Origin: Mycoplasma leachii PG50
Lineage (GTDB): Bacteria; Bacillota_I; Bacilli_A; Mycoplasmatales; Mycoplasmataceae
Direction: 5' to 3'
DNA: 64,000 nt
Assembly (NCBI RefSeq): GCF_000183365.1
Contig: NC_014751.1
Span: 186,001 to 250,000, forward strand
Shown: one piece after another, positions 10,456 to 21,898 of the stretch
Numbering within the stretch: position 1 is the stretch's first letter
Layout: each line of letters begins with the position of its first letter
Translations under genes and position numbers: made by a program
Notes under the pieces: model-generated
The model's database searches: none
The model's input: the letters and a program-made list of their open reading frames with translations, nothing else
What the model was told of the DNA's origin: nothing

Positions 10456-10962
10456 ATGAGTATTAAATCATTACTAACAATATTAAGTTCTCTAATGATT
10501 AGTGCAAGTGGAGTTGGTTTAGTAGTTGCTTGCAATAATACTGATTCTACAAAAGCACCAAGTACTAATCAAAATAAAGATAAAGATAAAAAAGATGGTA
10601 ATGAAAAAAGCGAAGAAAAACCAAAAGTTATTTCAAAAAGTCACTGAAGTGATGCCTTTAGAGATAGTATAACTGGTTGAGATATAGAAAATCATGATTT
10701 TTCAAAACCAAACAATAATCAAAATCTACCAAAATTCCCTAAACAAAATATTGAAGTAGGGACTTATTCTAAAAAACAAGTACTAGATAATAGTGCTTTA
10801 CATTCATCAATTAAAAAGAAAATTGTAGAAATACTAAAAATAGAAGAAAAATCATTAAAAGTTGAAAATGTTTATTTTTATGATGAATCTGGAGAAGCAA
10901 TTGTTAAATCTACAGAATTCTCTGATGCTTTAAAAGTTACATTTTTAGTAAAAAAAATCTAG
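10456..10962 (+). CDS. Surface lipoprotein (Vmm/Vmc-like candidate), one repeat module in frame
   Basis: Precursor of 168 residues. A signal peptide with lipobox ends at VVACNN (Cys about 26), so it should be lipidated and exposed on the membrane. A Lys/Asp/Glu-rich spacer follows, then a module of about 70 residues beginning VGTYSKKQVLDNS. The frame ends at TAG 10960-10962, directly after an A8 tract. One more A (or two fewer) would continue in frame through a second related module to TAA 11169-11171, giving 238 residues. The promoter carries a TA-repeat spacer. Shine-Dalgarno is weak (TAAAG). Probable phase- and size-variable antigen (inference). Confidence 0.82.
10950..10957 (+). repeat. 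A8 homopolymer at the repeat-module junction
   Basis: Eight consecutive A in codons near the end of module 1. With nine A the reading is V K K N L E L G A Y, joining module 2 without a break; with eight it meets TAG three nucleotides later. Confidence 0.88.
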
Positions 10963-11171
10963 AATTAGGTGCTTATACTAAAAACCAAATTCTAGATAAT
11001 TCAAAATTTTATTCAACAATTAAAAAGAAAATAGCAGAAATATTGAAAGTAGATGAATCTACACTAACAGTTTTAGATGTGTACTATGAAGATAAAACTG
11101 GTGGTGTAGTTGTTAAATCTACAAAACTTTCTGATGAAATAAAATTTATATTCTCTGTAAAAGAAAAATAA
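10956..11171 (+). pseudogene. Out-of-frame second lipoprotein repeat module
   Basis: In the next frame this encodes about 70 residues (LGAYTKNQILDNSKFYSTIK and onward) clearly homologous to module 1 of the preceding lipoprotein, with KKKIAEILK and VVKSTKLSD matching KKKIVEILK and IVKSTEFSD. It has no start codon, signal peptide or Shine-Dalgarno of its own and ends at TAA 11169-11171. It is a translated module only if the A8 tract changes length, so it is a contingency reserve rather than decayed sequence. Module sequence has not picked up other stops, which argues it is sometimes expressed. Confidence 0.75.
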
Positions 11172-11488
11172 TTATTTACCAATAATTCCACTATAAGGTT
11201 AATAATAAATATTAATTTTTAAAAATCAAGTAGTTTTTTAATTAAACATAACCACCCTACTACTTAAAAAAAAGATTACAAGTTTAATAAATCTGTTTTA
11301 CAAAATATTTAAAAGTAAGGCATTTTAAAAGCAACTGATACAGTATTTTTCATTCTACCAAATCATTAATTAAAAACTTAAATAGTTTATTACGCCCTAA
11401 AAAATAAATTTCTAAAAAAATTAAATATTACCAACAAATAATTTATCAATTGCGATTATCTTAAATTCTGATTATGTAGAAAGGGAAT
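11172..11488. other. 317-nt intergenic gap, no gene recognised
   Basis: AT-rich sequence with many stops in all frames. AAGTAG/CTACTT halves flank a loop near 11226-11268, without a T-run on the plus strand. No promoter can be assigned with confidence to the following permease. Nothing else seen. Confidence 0.6.
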
Positions 11489-12904
11489 ATGAATAATAAA
11501 ATTCAACAGTGATCACAAAAAAATAAAGTACTTTACGGCTTTATTTTATGATCATTTATTTCATTTGCATATATGCTATTTATCGCTAACTGAGGTTTTT
11601 CAGTTACATTAGCAGGTAGTGGTGTAAGTAATGGAACAGTTCATCCGGGATTTCTAGGTTACTTTGGTATTGAAAACAACCGTAGTTTTCAAGTTTTAAA
11701 CCAAATTTCAAACTGATCAATTACATTAGGTCGTGCTATAGGTTCAGTGCTTATTGCATTATTATTAGCAAAATTTGCTCATAAATACACAACTATTATT
11801 GCGCTTGGTATGACATTAGCTGGTATTCCAGCTGCATTTATGCCAGCAACTAGATCTGGATATGCATTGTTTTTAATTTTAAGAACAATTATGGCTATTG
11901 GAGGAACAACACTAGTTATTTTAACCCAACCAGTTGTTGCTAACTTCTTTGGTGCTAAGCAAAAATCAATTGTTTCACAATTTGGTATTTGATTTTATCC
12001 ACTAGGTACAATTGTTTCAATCTTACCTGCATTTTTAGTTAGCATGCCAGACTCAGTTAGAAATCAATGACAACTAATAATTACTTTACTTGCTGCATTA
12101 AATATTATTCCTTTAATATTATTTATTCTTATAGGTACAAAATTTGACATTAAAAAAGATGAACCAAAAGTAAAAGTAAATGGTTGAAAAATTCTTGGTT
12201 CATACATTAAGAAAAAACAAACTTATGCATGAGTTCTACTATATGGTGGATGATTATGTATAGCTGTTTTTCTAACAAGTTTAACAATACCAATCTTTAA
12301 CGGACTAAGTGGAGCTAGTGGATCATTTAACAAATTTATTCAAGGTTGACAGATTGCATTTTTAGCAGCTGTGTTTGTAGGTCCTATTAGTCTTGGTTTG
12401 TGATCAAGAAAACAAGCAAAAAGAAGATGATTCATTGCTTGTGCAATTACAATGGGAATAGTTTTATTTGTATTATCAACTTTAACTTTTGTATTTGGTG
12501 TTGCTAAATATGGAAAAAGCCAAAACAATTCTATGTTTGTATTTTCAGCTATAATGTTTATTATTTTAGGTTTTTTAACTGGATTATGTGTTTGAGGTAT
12601 TCAAGGAGTTATGTTAAACATGCCTCACGAATACAAAGAAGCAGATCCAAAAACTATTGGTTGAATGTTTAGTTTAATTTGAGGATTTGGATACATGTTC
12701 TTTACTGTTGTATTAATTATAATTTCTGGTGTAACACTTTTACAAGGCTTAGATAAAGTATTAGTAAGTTCAATTCAACTAGTAATTATTATTGTTGCTA
12801 CATTAATATCATTAATTGGTATATTAATGTTAAAAGAACCACATCCTGAATATCCAATGTTTCCAACTAAAAAAGATTCAACTAAAAACGTATCAATAAA
12901 ATAA
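11489..12904 (+). CDS. Major facilitator superfamily permease
   Basis: Protein of 471 residues with about 12 membrane segments. The loop FGAKQKSI, the motif PLGLWSRKQAKRR at the mid-protein loop (like the MFS D-R-x-G-R-R loop) and NMPHEYKEADPKTIGWMF before the last helices support MFS membership. The Lys-rich tail is polar. It is shorter than the 7723 permease and lacks its large polar loop, so the two are different subfamilies. Substrate unknown. ATG 11489 has the strong box GAAAGGG 7 nt upstream; a terminator follows. Stands alone between a lipoprotein locus and the nag genes. Confidence 0.82.
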
Positions 12905-12929
12905 GAAAAAAATACAAATAATTAATGTA

Positions 12930-12960
12930 AATCACAATTTTAAAAATTGTGATTTTTTTA
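12930..12960 (+). terminator. Terminator after MFS gene
   Basis: AATCACAATTTT (12930-12941) pairs with AAAATTGTGATT (12943-12954), followed by T-run. Confidence 0.85.
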
Positions 12961-13017
12961 TTTTTTAGTAATTAGAAATAATGATTAGAATAATAAAAAA
13001 ATTAAGACCTTAGATTA

Positions 13018-13193
13018 GATAAAATAAAATTGTATATTTAGTGTATTAAATTTATGAAAGGAGTTTTAAATAACTTTAATCGATAAAATAGTTGATCTAT
13101 AAAAGTGTTGTGCATAAATTTATTAACCAAACAATTTTAAAGAATTTATAATACCTAATTTAATAAAGTTGGTTGTTATAAATTAATAATTAA
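13018..13193 (+). pseudogene. Relict duplicate of nagB promoter and 5' coding region
   Basis: This stretch repeats, in degraded form, the sequence that leads into the intact nagB. TGTATATTTAGTGTATTAAA is at 13031 and again at 13240. Next come GATAAAATAGTTGATCTA against GATAAGATAGAAGATCTA, then AGTGTTGTGC against AGTATTGTGC. Finally TTGGTTGTTATAAATTAA at 13169 matches TTGATTGTTATAAATTAA at 13403. The first and last anchors are 138 nt apart here and 163 in nagB, so about 25 nt were lost. No open frame remains. It is best read as an old tandem duplication. Confidence 0.72.
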
Positions 13194-13265
13194 AATGTTT
13201 AATAAAAAATTTAAAAGTTCAGCTGAGATAAAATATAGGTGTATATTTAGTGTATTAAATGTACA

Positions 13266-13275
13266 AAAGGGGGTG
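13266..13275 (+). promoter_or_regulatory. Shine-Dalgarno deciding the TTG start of nagB
   Basis: AAAGGGGGTG lies 6-8 nt before TTG 13282-13284, while no such box precedes the upstream in-frame ATG at 13195, whose peptide would not match the family. This selects the TTG start. Confidence 0.75.
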
Positions 13276-13281
13276 TTTTAT

Positions 13282-14049
13282 TTGAAGATTATTATATTTG
13301 ATAAGATAGAAGATCTACAAGAGTATTGTGCTCAATTATTTATAGATCAAGTAAAACAAAATCCGTTTGCAAAAATTGGTTTTGCAACAGGAGTTAGCCC
13401 AGTTGATTGTTATAAATTAATAATTAAGCATTCAAAACAAAATAATATTTCATGAAAAAATATAACTACATTTAACTTAGATGAATTTGTAAATATTAGT
13501 AAAGATCATAAACAAGCTTTTATTAAACAAATGAAAGATAATTTATTTGATCATCTAGATATTGATCCTAAAAATATTAATTTTTTAGATTGTCAAACTA
13601 GTGATCCTAAAAAAGAGTGTCAAAGATATGAAAATTTAATAAGAAGTGTTGATGGGATTGATTTTCAATACATCAGTTTAGGAATTAATGGTCATATGGC
13701 TTATAATGAACCAAACACTAGTCTTAATACTGACACACATGTTGTTAAATTAACTAAAGAAACTATTTTAGATATGGTTAATAAGAAAAAGTTTAATTCA
13801 TTAGATGATTGTCCAACTCATGCAATGACTATGGGAATTCAAACTTTATTAAATTGAACTAAAAAAGCAATTATGGTTTCATATGGAATTCATAAAGCTT
13901 TAGTTACTAAACAAATGATTGAAGATAAACCAAATGAACAAATTACAGCTTCATTTTTACAATTACATAAAGATTGTACTTATATACTTGATAAAGATGC
14001 AGCTAGTTTATTAGATAAAAAATATTTAGAAATTGCAGAAAGGAGATAA
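13282..14049 (+). CDS. nagB: Glucosamine-6-phosphate deaminase NagB
   Basis: Cytosolic enzyme converting glucosamine-6-phosphate to fructose-6-phosphate and ammonia. With the TTG start it has 255 residues, the usual NagB length, beginning (M)KIIIFDKIEDL. Motifs visible are GFATGVSP near residue 37, TFNLDEFV near 63 and the active-site stretch LGINGHMAYNEP near 132. The stop TAA 14047-14049 lies 3 nt before the PTS permease ATG, and the permease Shine-Dalgarno (GAAAGGAGAT) is inside the end of nagB. The pair forms an amino-sugar uptake operon. A decayed copy of its 5' end lies just upstream. Confidence 0.92.
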
Positions 14050-14052
14050 TCC

Positions 14053-15735
14053 ATGCATAATCTAAAAACAAAAACTAAAAAAGACAAAGAAAATAGTTTT
14101 TATAATAATCTTTTAAATGCATTACAACGTTTAGGAAAAACTTTAATGTTTCCAATTGCAGTTTTACCTATTGCAGCTTTATTAGCTAGATTTGGTGCTT
14201 TAATTCAAGATCCACTAGCTAATGGGGGATCAAATATTTCTGAAATTCAGAAATTTATAGGATTAGTTATAGCTACTCCTGGACAAATTGTTTTTGATAA
14301 TTTAGCAATAATTTTTGCTATTGGTATTAGTTTTGGGTTAGCAAAAGATAATCGTGGAGAAGCTGCTTTAGTTGGTGGAATTGTTTGATTTGGAATGACA
14401 GCTTTATTAAAAGAAGGTTTAATTCCAACATTTATTTGAAAAAATGTACTGACTTCAGATAAGATTTTAATTAAACAAGGCGATCAAATGATTCCAGCTA
14501 CTCAATTATTATATTTTTTAAAAGATAATACTGTTAAGTATCAATTAGATACTGGAGTTGTTGGTGGTATTGTTGTTGGTTGCTTAGTTGCTTTAATTTA
14601 TAACAAATATAAAGATGTAACTTTACCCCAAGCTCTTTCGTTTTTTGGTGGAAGAAGATTTATTCCAATGTTAGGTGTTTTAATGATTGTTCCACTAGGT
14701 TTAGGCTTTGCTATCGTTTGACCTTGAGCACAATTTATTTTAATTAAAATAGGAACAACTTTATCTCAAGCAAATGGTTTTGCTAAGGGATTTGCAGTTG
14801 GAACTTATGGGTTTTTAAATAGAATTGTTCAACCATTTGGTTTACATCATATTTTAAATACATTTGTATGATTTCAATTACCAATTGAAGGTAAATTATT
14901 AGCCGATGGATCTACAGCAATAATTAATGGTGATATTACTGCATTTCAAAAAGGATTAATTGGTTCAGGATTATTTACTTCTGGTTTTTTCCCTTTGTTT
15001 TTAGGTGGATTACCAGGAGTTGCGCTAGCTTTAATTTTAGTTTCAGATAAAGACAAGAAAAAGCAAATGACTGCTTTTTATGGAGGATCTGCTTTTGTTG
15101 CTTGAATCACTGGAATTGATGAACCTTTAATTTTTAACTTTATTTTTATTTCTCCAATTTTATATGTTTTAAACGCTTTATTTACAGGTATTTTTTACAT
15201 GTTTGTAACTTGATCTCAAATTGCTTTAGGTATTGGATTTAGTGCTGGATTTATTGATTATGTAGTTTCATTTTGAACTTCATGACAAATTTCAACAAAA
15301 ATTGGATGACATGCAAATCCATTATGAATTTGAGTATTTGCTGTTGCTATGTTTGGTTTATACTTTACAACATTCTACTTTTTAATTAAAAAACTAAATA
15401 TTCCAACTCCTGGTAGAGAAAATCAATTAGGATTTAAAAAAGAAATTTCAGAACCAATAACAACAATTAATAATAAACAAAATAAATATGAGCTAATGGC
15501 TAAAAGAATTTTAGATATTGTTGGTAGAGATAATATTGAATTAGTTGAAAGTTGTTCTACAAGATTAAGATTGACTGTAAAAAATAATTCAAAACAAATT
15601 ATTGATGATGAAAAAATTAAACAAGCTGGTGGTTTTGGAGTAGTTAGATTAGGTCAAAAAAATTATCAAATAATAATTGGTACTGATGTAGAACACGTTG
15701 CTGATAAGTTAAAAGAAATTTTAAATTTAAATTAG
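14053..15735 (+). CDS. nagE: PTS glucose/N-acetylglucosamine-family permease IICB
   Basis: Membrane permease of 560 residues that imports and phosphorylates a hexose or amino sugar. The IIC part (about 1-435) has about ten membrane segments and the family motif ITGIDEPLIFNF. The IIB domain (about 470-560) carries the phosphorylated Cys501 in ESCSTRLRL and the GFGVVRLG loop. No IIA domain is fused, so a separate crr-type IIA must serve it. Being 3 nt downstream of nagB suggests glucosamine or N-acetylglucosamine; no deacetylase nagA is in this window, which fits glucosamine or a distant nagA. Confidence 0.88.
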
Positions 15736-15747
15736 TTTAAATAATTT

Positions 15748-15776
15748 AAGTTCAGATTGTTATCTGAACTTTTTAT
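15748..15776 (+). terminator. Terminator after nag operon
   Basis: AAGTTCAGAT (15748-15757) pairs with ATCTGAACTT (15762-15771), followed by TTTATTTTA. Confidence 0.88.
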
Positions 15777-15838
15777 TTTATTAAATATAGATTTGTTGTG
15801 ATATAAAAAAAATTTTAAAATTAATTAAAGTAGTATAA

Positions 15839-17317
<1,479 letters not shown>

Positions 17318-17319
17318 TT

Positions 17320-18534
17320 ATGTATTTAAAAGTAATTAGAGATAATGTTCATGGTGATATTTATTTTGATGATGTAATTTATATTCAATTAATAAATACT
17401 TATGAAATGCAAAGATTAAGAAGAATTTTACAACTTGCAGGAACACAATTAGCTTATCCAAGTGCAACACATACTCGCTTTAGTCATTCTATTGGAACTT
17501 ATTATATTTTAAAAGAGTTTTTTAAAAATAAAGTTTTTTGAAAAATAAGTAGTTATGAACAAAAACTAGTAAAAATAGCTGGATTATTACATGACATTGG
17601 ACATGGTGCTTTTTCACATACTTTTGAAAAAATTACACATAAAAATCATGAACAATACACAAGTGAAATTATTTTAAATAAAAAAGGAAATATTTATCCG
17701 ATTTTAAAAAAACATCATATAAATCCTCAAGATATTGTTGATATTATTAATGGAACTTATAAAAATAAAATTATTAATTTATTAGTAAGTTCACAAATTG
17801 ATGCTGATAGATTTGATTATTTAAAAAGAGATTCAATTAGTTGTGGTGTTGATTATGCAACACTAGATTTTAAGTGAATGATTAGAAATGCTTTTATTAT
17901 TGATGATAAAATAGTCTTTCCTAAAAAAACTATTTATGCAATTGAATCATATTTATTAGGTAGATATCATATGTACCAACAAGTTTATAATCATAAAACA
18001 TCAACTATTTTTGATGCTATGCTTATTAGTTGGTTTAAAAGAGTTGTTGATTTATTTAACAAAAACTATCAGTTTAAAGATAATAGAATTATTGACCTTT
18101 TTTCACCATTATTCTATAATAGAAATATTAGTTTAGAATCTTATTTAAAAATAGATGATTATTTAATGTTTGATATTTTTAAAAATTGTAGTATTGAAAC
18201 TGATGAAATATTAAGTGATCTATCTAAAAGACTAGTAGAACGTAAGTTATTCACTATTAGAGATGAATATCTAATAGATAAAAATGTCTTGATTAAAAAA
18301 TTAAATAAATTAGGTTTAGATCCTAAGTATTATTTATTAGAAGCAAATATTAAGCCTTTAACTATGTATAATCCTATAATTAAAGATAATAAAGATGAAA
18401 ATATCTATTTATATGATAATAATAATCATCAAATAAATGAACTAAGTTACTATAGTAAATTAGTGAAATTTTTTCAAAAAACTAATACTCAAAAAAAAGT
18501 GAAAAAAATTATTTTTCCAAAAGAAATAGTGTAG
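17320..18534 (+). CDS. HD-superfamily phosphohydrolase (dGTPase-like)
   Basis: Protein of 404 residues with the HD metal-binding pattern: THTRFSHSIG (first His) near residue 48, LLHDIGHGAFSH (the HD pair) near 90 and QIDADRFDYLKRDS (final Asp) near 162. This order matches the dGTP triphosphohydrolase-like or YwfO group, which hydrolyses nucleotides or phosphates. The C-terminal 170 residues are helical and Lys-rich with no motif I know. It begins 2 nt after gltX with no separate Shine-Dalgarno, implying translational coupling. Exact substrate cannot be read from sequence. Confidence 0.88.
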
Positions 18535-18559
18535 AATATCTAATTGTGTAGGTGAAAAT

Positions 18560-18997
18560 ATGTCAAAAGTTAGAAATCTGGATTTAGTGCATTTGTATTT
18601 ACAAAACACTAAAACACCTTCAAGTTTAGCTGAAATTTGAAAGTCAATCTCAAAAGATGTAATTAGTCAAAAAAAAGATGAAATCTCATTAATTGCAGAT
18701 CTATATGGAGATATGGTTCTTGATAATAGATTTGCTTTAACAACTGATAATTTATGAGCTTTAAGCTCTAATTCTTCAGTTGAAAATGTTAAAAAACAAT
18801 ACGATGATTTTATTAATGCTTCAGATCATAAATATAGATATCACGATTTAGATGATGAATTAGCAATAGATGATGATATGATGCTTGATGAAGATTATGA
18901 TAATGATGACTTTACTCAAGATATAGATGATTTTGACGAAGATTTTGATGACATTGATAATTCATATATAGATGATGACGATGAATATAATCGATAA
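18560..18997 (+). CDS. rpoE: RNA polymerase delta subunit RpoE
   Basis: Accessory RNA polymerase subunit of Firmicutes and mollicutes that helps recycle polymerase. It has 145 residues: a folded N-terminal HARE-type domain (about 1-78, with PSSLAEIWKSI and the pattern LYGDMVLDNRF) and a strongly acidic, disordered tail (about 95-145) dominated by Asp and Glu. This two-part layout is diagnostic. GTAGGTG is the Shine-Dalgarno, 25 nt after the HD gene, so it belongs to the gltX transcript and is closed by a terminator. Confidence 0.93.
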
Positions 18998-18998
18998 T

Positions 18999-19038
18999 TA
19001 AAGGTTGTAAAACTGAGTTTTTATGACCTTTTTATTTT
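18999..19038 (+). terminator. Terminator after rpoE
   Basis: AAAGGT (19000-19005) pairs with ACCTTT (19026-19031), with an inner TAAAA/TTTTA stem separated by a TG/TG mismatch, then T-rich sequence. Confidence 0.7.
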
Positions 19039-19088
19039 AATTAGTTGTTTATAATTAATTAAAATAATAAGTAAAGGAGAATAAATAG

Positions 19089-20687
19089 ATGGCAAAGTTT
19101 ATATTTGTAACTGGTGGAGTAGTTTCAGGTTTAGGAAAAGGAATTACAGCTAGTTCAATTGGTGCATTATTAAAAGCTAGTGGATTAAAAGTATTTATGC
19201 AAAAATTTGATCCATATTTAAATGTTGATCCAGGAACAATGTCTCCATATCAGCATGGTGAAGTTTTTGTTACAAAAGATGGTGGAGAAACTGATTTAGA
19301 TTTAGGACATTATGAGCGTTTTATTGATGAAGAACTAACTAAATTATCTTCAACAACTTCTGGAAAAATTTATTTATCTGTAATTAAAGGTGAAAGAAAA
19401 GGAGACACTAGTGGTAAAACTATTCAAGTAGTTCCTCATATAACTGATGCTATTAAAAATAAAGTTTATCAAGCAGCTAAACAAAGTCAAGCTGATGTGA
19501 TAATTTCAGAAATTGGTGGAACTGTTGGAGATATTGAATCTCAACCTTTTATTGAAGCAATTAGACAAATTAGACTAGAACAAGGTAAAGAAAATGTAAT
19601 GTTTGTTCATGTTGTTTTATTATTATGATTAGCTGCTTCAAAAGAATATAAAACTAAACCTATTCAAAACTCAGTAAAAGCAATGGCTAGTTTAGGGATT
19701 CAACCTGATGTTATAGTATGTAGAAGTGACTCAAGCTCACCAAAAGATATTAAAGAAAAAATTTCTTTATTTTGTAATGTTCCTATTACAAATATTATTG
19801 ATGCAATTGATCAAGATTCAATTTATAGAGTTCCATTGGCTTTAGCAAAACAAAATCTTCAAGATATTATAATTGAACAGTTACAATTAAAAGCTAATGC
19901 TATAGATTTAACTTCATGAAAACAATTTAACAAAAAAATCGATTCATCTAGTCAAGAAATTGAAATTAGTTTTGTTGGTAAATATATAGAATTACAAGAT
20001 GCATATTTATCAGTTTTAGAATCATTAAAAATAGCTGGTTGAGAATTTAATAAAAAAATTAAAATTAGATGAATTCAAGCAGAAAAATTAAATGAATCAA
20101 ATTACAAAGAAATATTAAAAAATAGCCAAGGTATTTTAGTTCCAGGTGGATTTGGTAAAAGAGGAATTGAAGGAATGATGTTAGCTAGTAGGTATGCTAG
20201 AGAAAATGATATTCCTTATTTAGGAATTTGTTTAGGAATGCAAATAGCAACAATTTCAATTGCAAGAGATTTATTAAATTGAACTGATGCTGATTCAACT
20301 GAATTTAATAAAAATACTACTCATCCAATTTTTGATTATATTAAAGGTATTGATAGAGATAATATTGGTGGAACTTTAAGATTAGGTACAATGGTTACTA
20401 AATTAGAAAAAAATTCATTAGTTTCTAAGTTATATAATTCAGATGTTGCTTTAGAAAGACATAGACATAGATATGAATTTAATAATGAATATAAAAAAGA
20501 TTTAGAAAGTGTTGGATTAAGATTTTCTGGAATTTATGAAGAAAAAAATTTAGTTGAAGTTATTGAAATGCCAAGTTTAAAATTTTTTGTTGCTAGTCAG
20601 TTTCATCCTGAATTTACTTCTCGTCCTAATAAGCCAACTCCTTTATTTAAAGGATTTATTAAAGCAATTATTGAAAATAATAAATAG
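19089..20687 (+). CDS. pyrG: CTP synthase
   Basis: Converts UTP to CTP using glutamine and ATP in the cytosol; 532 residues, the normal length. The N-terminal synthetase domain starts [18 protein letters not shown], and [15 protein letters not shown] and [17 protein letters not shown] are conserved. The C-terminal glutamine amidotransferase domain has the nucleophile Cys in YLGICLGMQ and the His/Glu pair in [11 protein letters not shown] is read as Trp several times. A TATAAT at 19050-19055 and AAGGAGA precede the ATG. Monocistronic: a terminator is found on each side. Confidence 0.96.
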
Positions 20688-20705
20688 TATCTTAATAATA
20701 AAGTT

Positions 20706-20736
20706 AAACTCACAATTAAATTGTGAGTTTTTATTT
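20706..20736 (+). terminator. Terminator after pyrG
   Basis: AAACTCACAATT (20706-20717) pairs with AATTGTGAGTTT (20719-20730), followed by T-rich tail. Confidence 0.88.
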
Positions 20737-20815
20737 TAAAATAGATATTGTAAAAATTTATTAAGTATGTTATATATGAATTATAAAAAAGTTTCAGTTA
20801 AGTTGTAGGTGTTTT

Positions 20816-21790
20816 ATGAAAAAGTTGATGGTTATATTAGCGTCTTTTTTTATGTTCATTTTATTAATTACTTTTCTATCTTTCTCAATTTTTAGTGGCG
20901 GTGTCAAAAAATTGCTTTTCAACAGAATAAAAAAAGAAGAATACAAAGTTCATAAATATAAAGATAATAAAACAAGAACTGAGATTACAGATTTAGGATT
21001 TTATAAAAACGGTTCAACTATTACACTTATGCAAATTCCTTGACATATAACTAAAGTTTCATCTACTTTACCAAAAGAAGTTAAAAGTTTACGTAATGCA
21101 TTTGCTAATAGATTTGAACATCATAAAGAAGTAACTGGTTTTGAAACTTGAGATACGTCTGAAATAATTGATATGAGTTATACATTTTATAATAATGAGA
21201 CAATTAACGCTGATTTATCTAGCTGAAAAACAAATAAAGTGACAAATATGCAAGGTATGTTTAAGAATGCTATCAAGTTTAACAATAATGGAAAACCATT
21301 GAAGTGAGACACTAGCAAAGTTACTTCAATGAATTCAATGTTTGATGGAGCAAAAAAATTTAATCAAAATTTAAGAAGTTGAGTAGTAGACGAGATTAAA
21401 GATAATAAAAATTTTTCTAGAGGAAGCGGTTTTTCTCATGAACCTAATAAAAGACCTCTTTGAAAACAACCAGAAATTAACGACCCAATTATTAAAAAAC
21501 CAGAAACAAGAGTGCCTGAAGTAATTATTCATCCATCTCCACCAAAGCCTAAAGTTAATATACCTTTAACTAGAATAATAACTCCTACTACAAAATGATC
21601 TCCAATTTTAAAACCAACACCAGATTCAAAGAAAGGTTTAGAAATACCAAAAGCTAATTTGAGTACAACAAATCAACAATCTAAAAAGCTTTCAACTTCT
21701 GCAATTGTTGGTATTGTTGTTGGGAGTCAAGTTGTGTTAACTTCTTTAGCAGTTGGTACACCTTATCTGATTAAAAGATTTAAAAAGTAA
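20816..21790 (+). CDS. DUF285/BspA-like surface protein, paralogue 1
   Basis: Protein of 324 residues. An N-terminal hydrophobic segment (about 5-27) is followed by a header with EITDLGFYKNG and LPKEVKSLRNAF, then about three DUF285 repeats (WDTSEIIDMSYTF, WKTNKVTNMQGMF, WDTSKVTSMNSMF), the repeat family coded by PARCEL palindromic elements in mycoplasmas. A Pro-rich linker (about 220-285) precedes a C-terminal membrane segment (STSAIVGIVVGSQVV) and a basic tail. This predicts a surface-exposed repeat domain anchored at both ends or after signal cleavage. The next gene is a same-length paralogue. Function unknown; adhesion or immune interaction is a guess from family. Confidence 0.85.
21666..21766 (+). 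repeat. 101-nt identical block, copy 1
   Basis: Identical base for base to 22749-22849. It encodes the last part of the linker and the C-terminal membrane anchor of DUF285 paralogue 1. The 24 nt that follow to the stop differ at only two positions. Confidence 0.92.
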
Positions 21791-21795
21791 ATGTG

Positions 21796-21807
21796 TTAAT
21801 GCATTAA
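21796..21807. other. 12-bp perfect palindrome between DUF285 genes
   Basis: TTAATGCATTAA. It lies just after the stop of paralogue 1, with no matching T-run. Role unknown. Confidence 0.5.
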
Positions 21808-21898
21808 TCTAATATTACTTTTATCTTTTTAAGTTTTTAATAACAAATACTAATTTGATATTTTACTAAAAAGATAAAAACAATGTAGGTAAAAAATT

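Noticed and set aside
13195..13281. ATG at 13195 as start of nagB
   Set aside because: The extra 29 residues do not match NagB, no Shine-Dalgarno precedes it, and the region carries the duplicated leader; TTG 13282 has a strong box.
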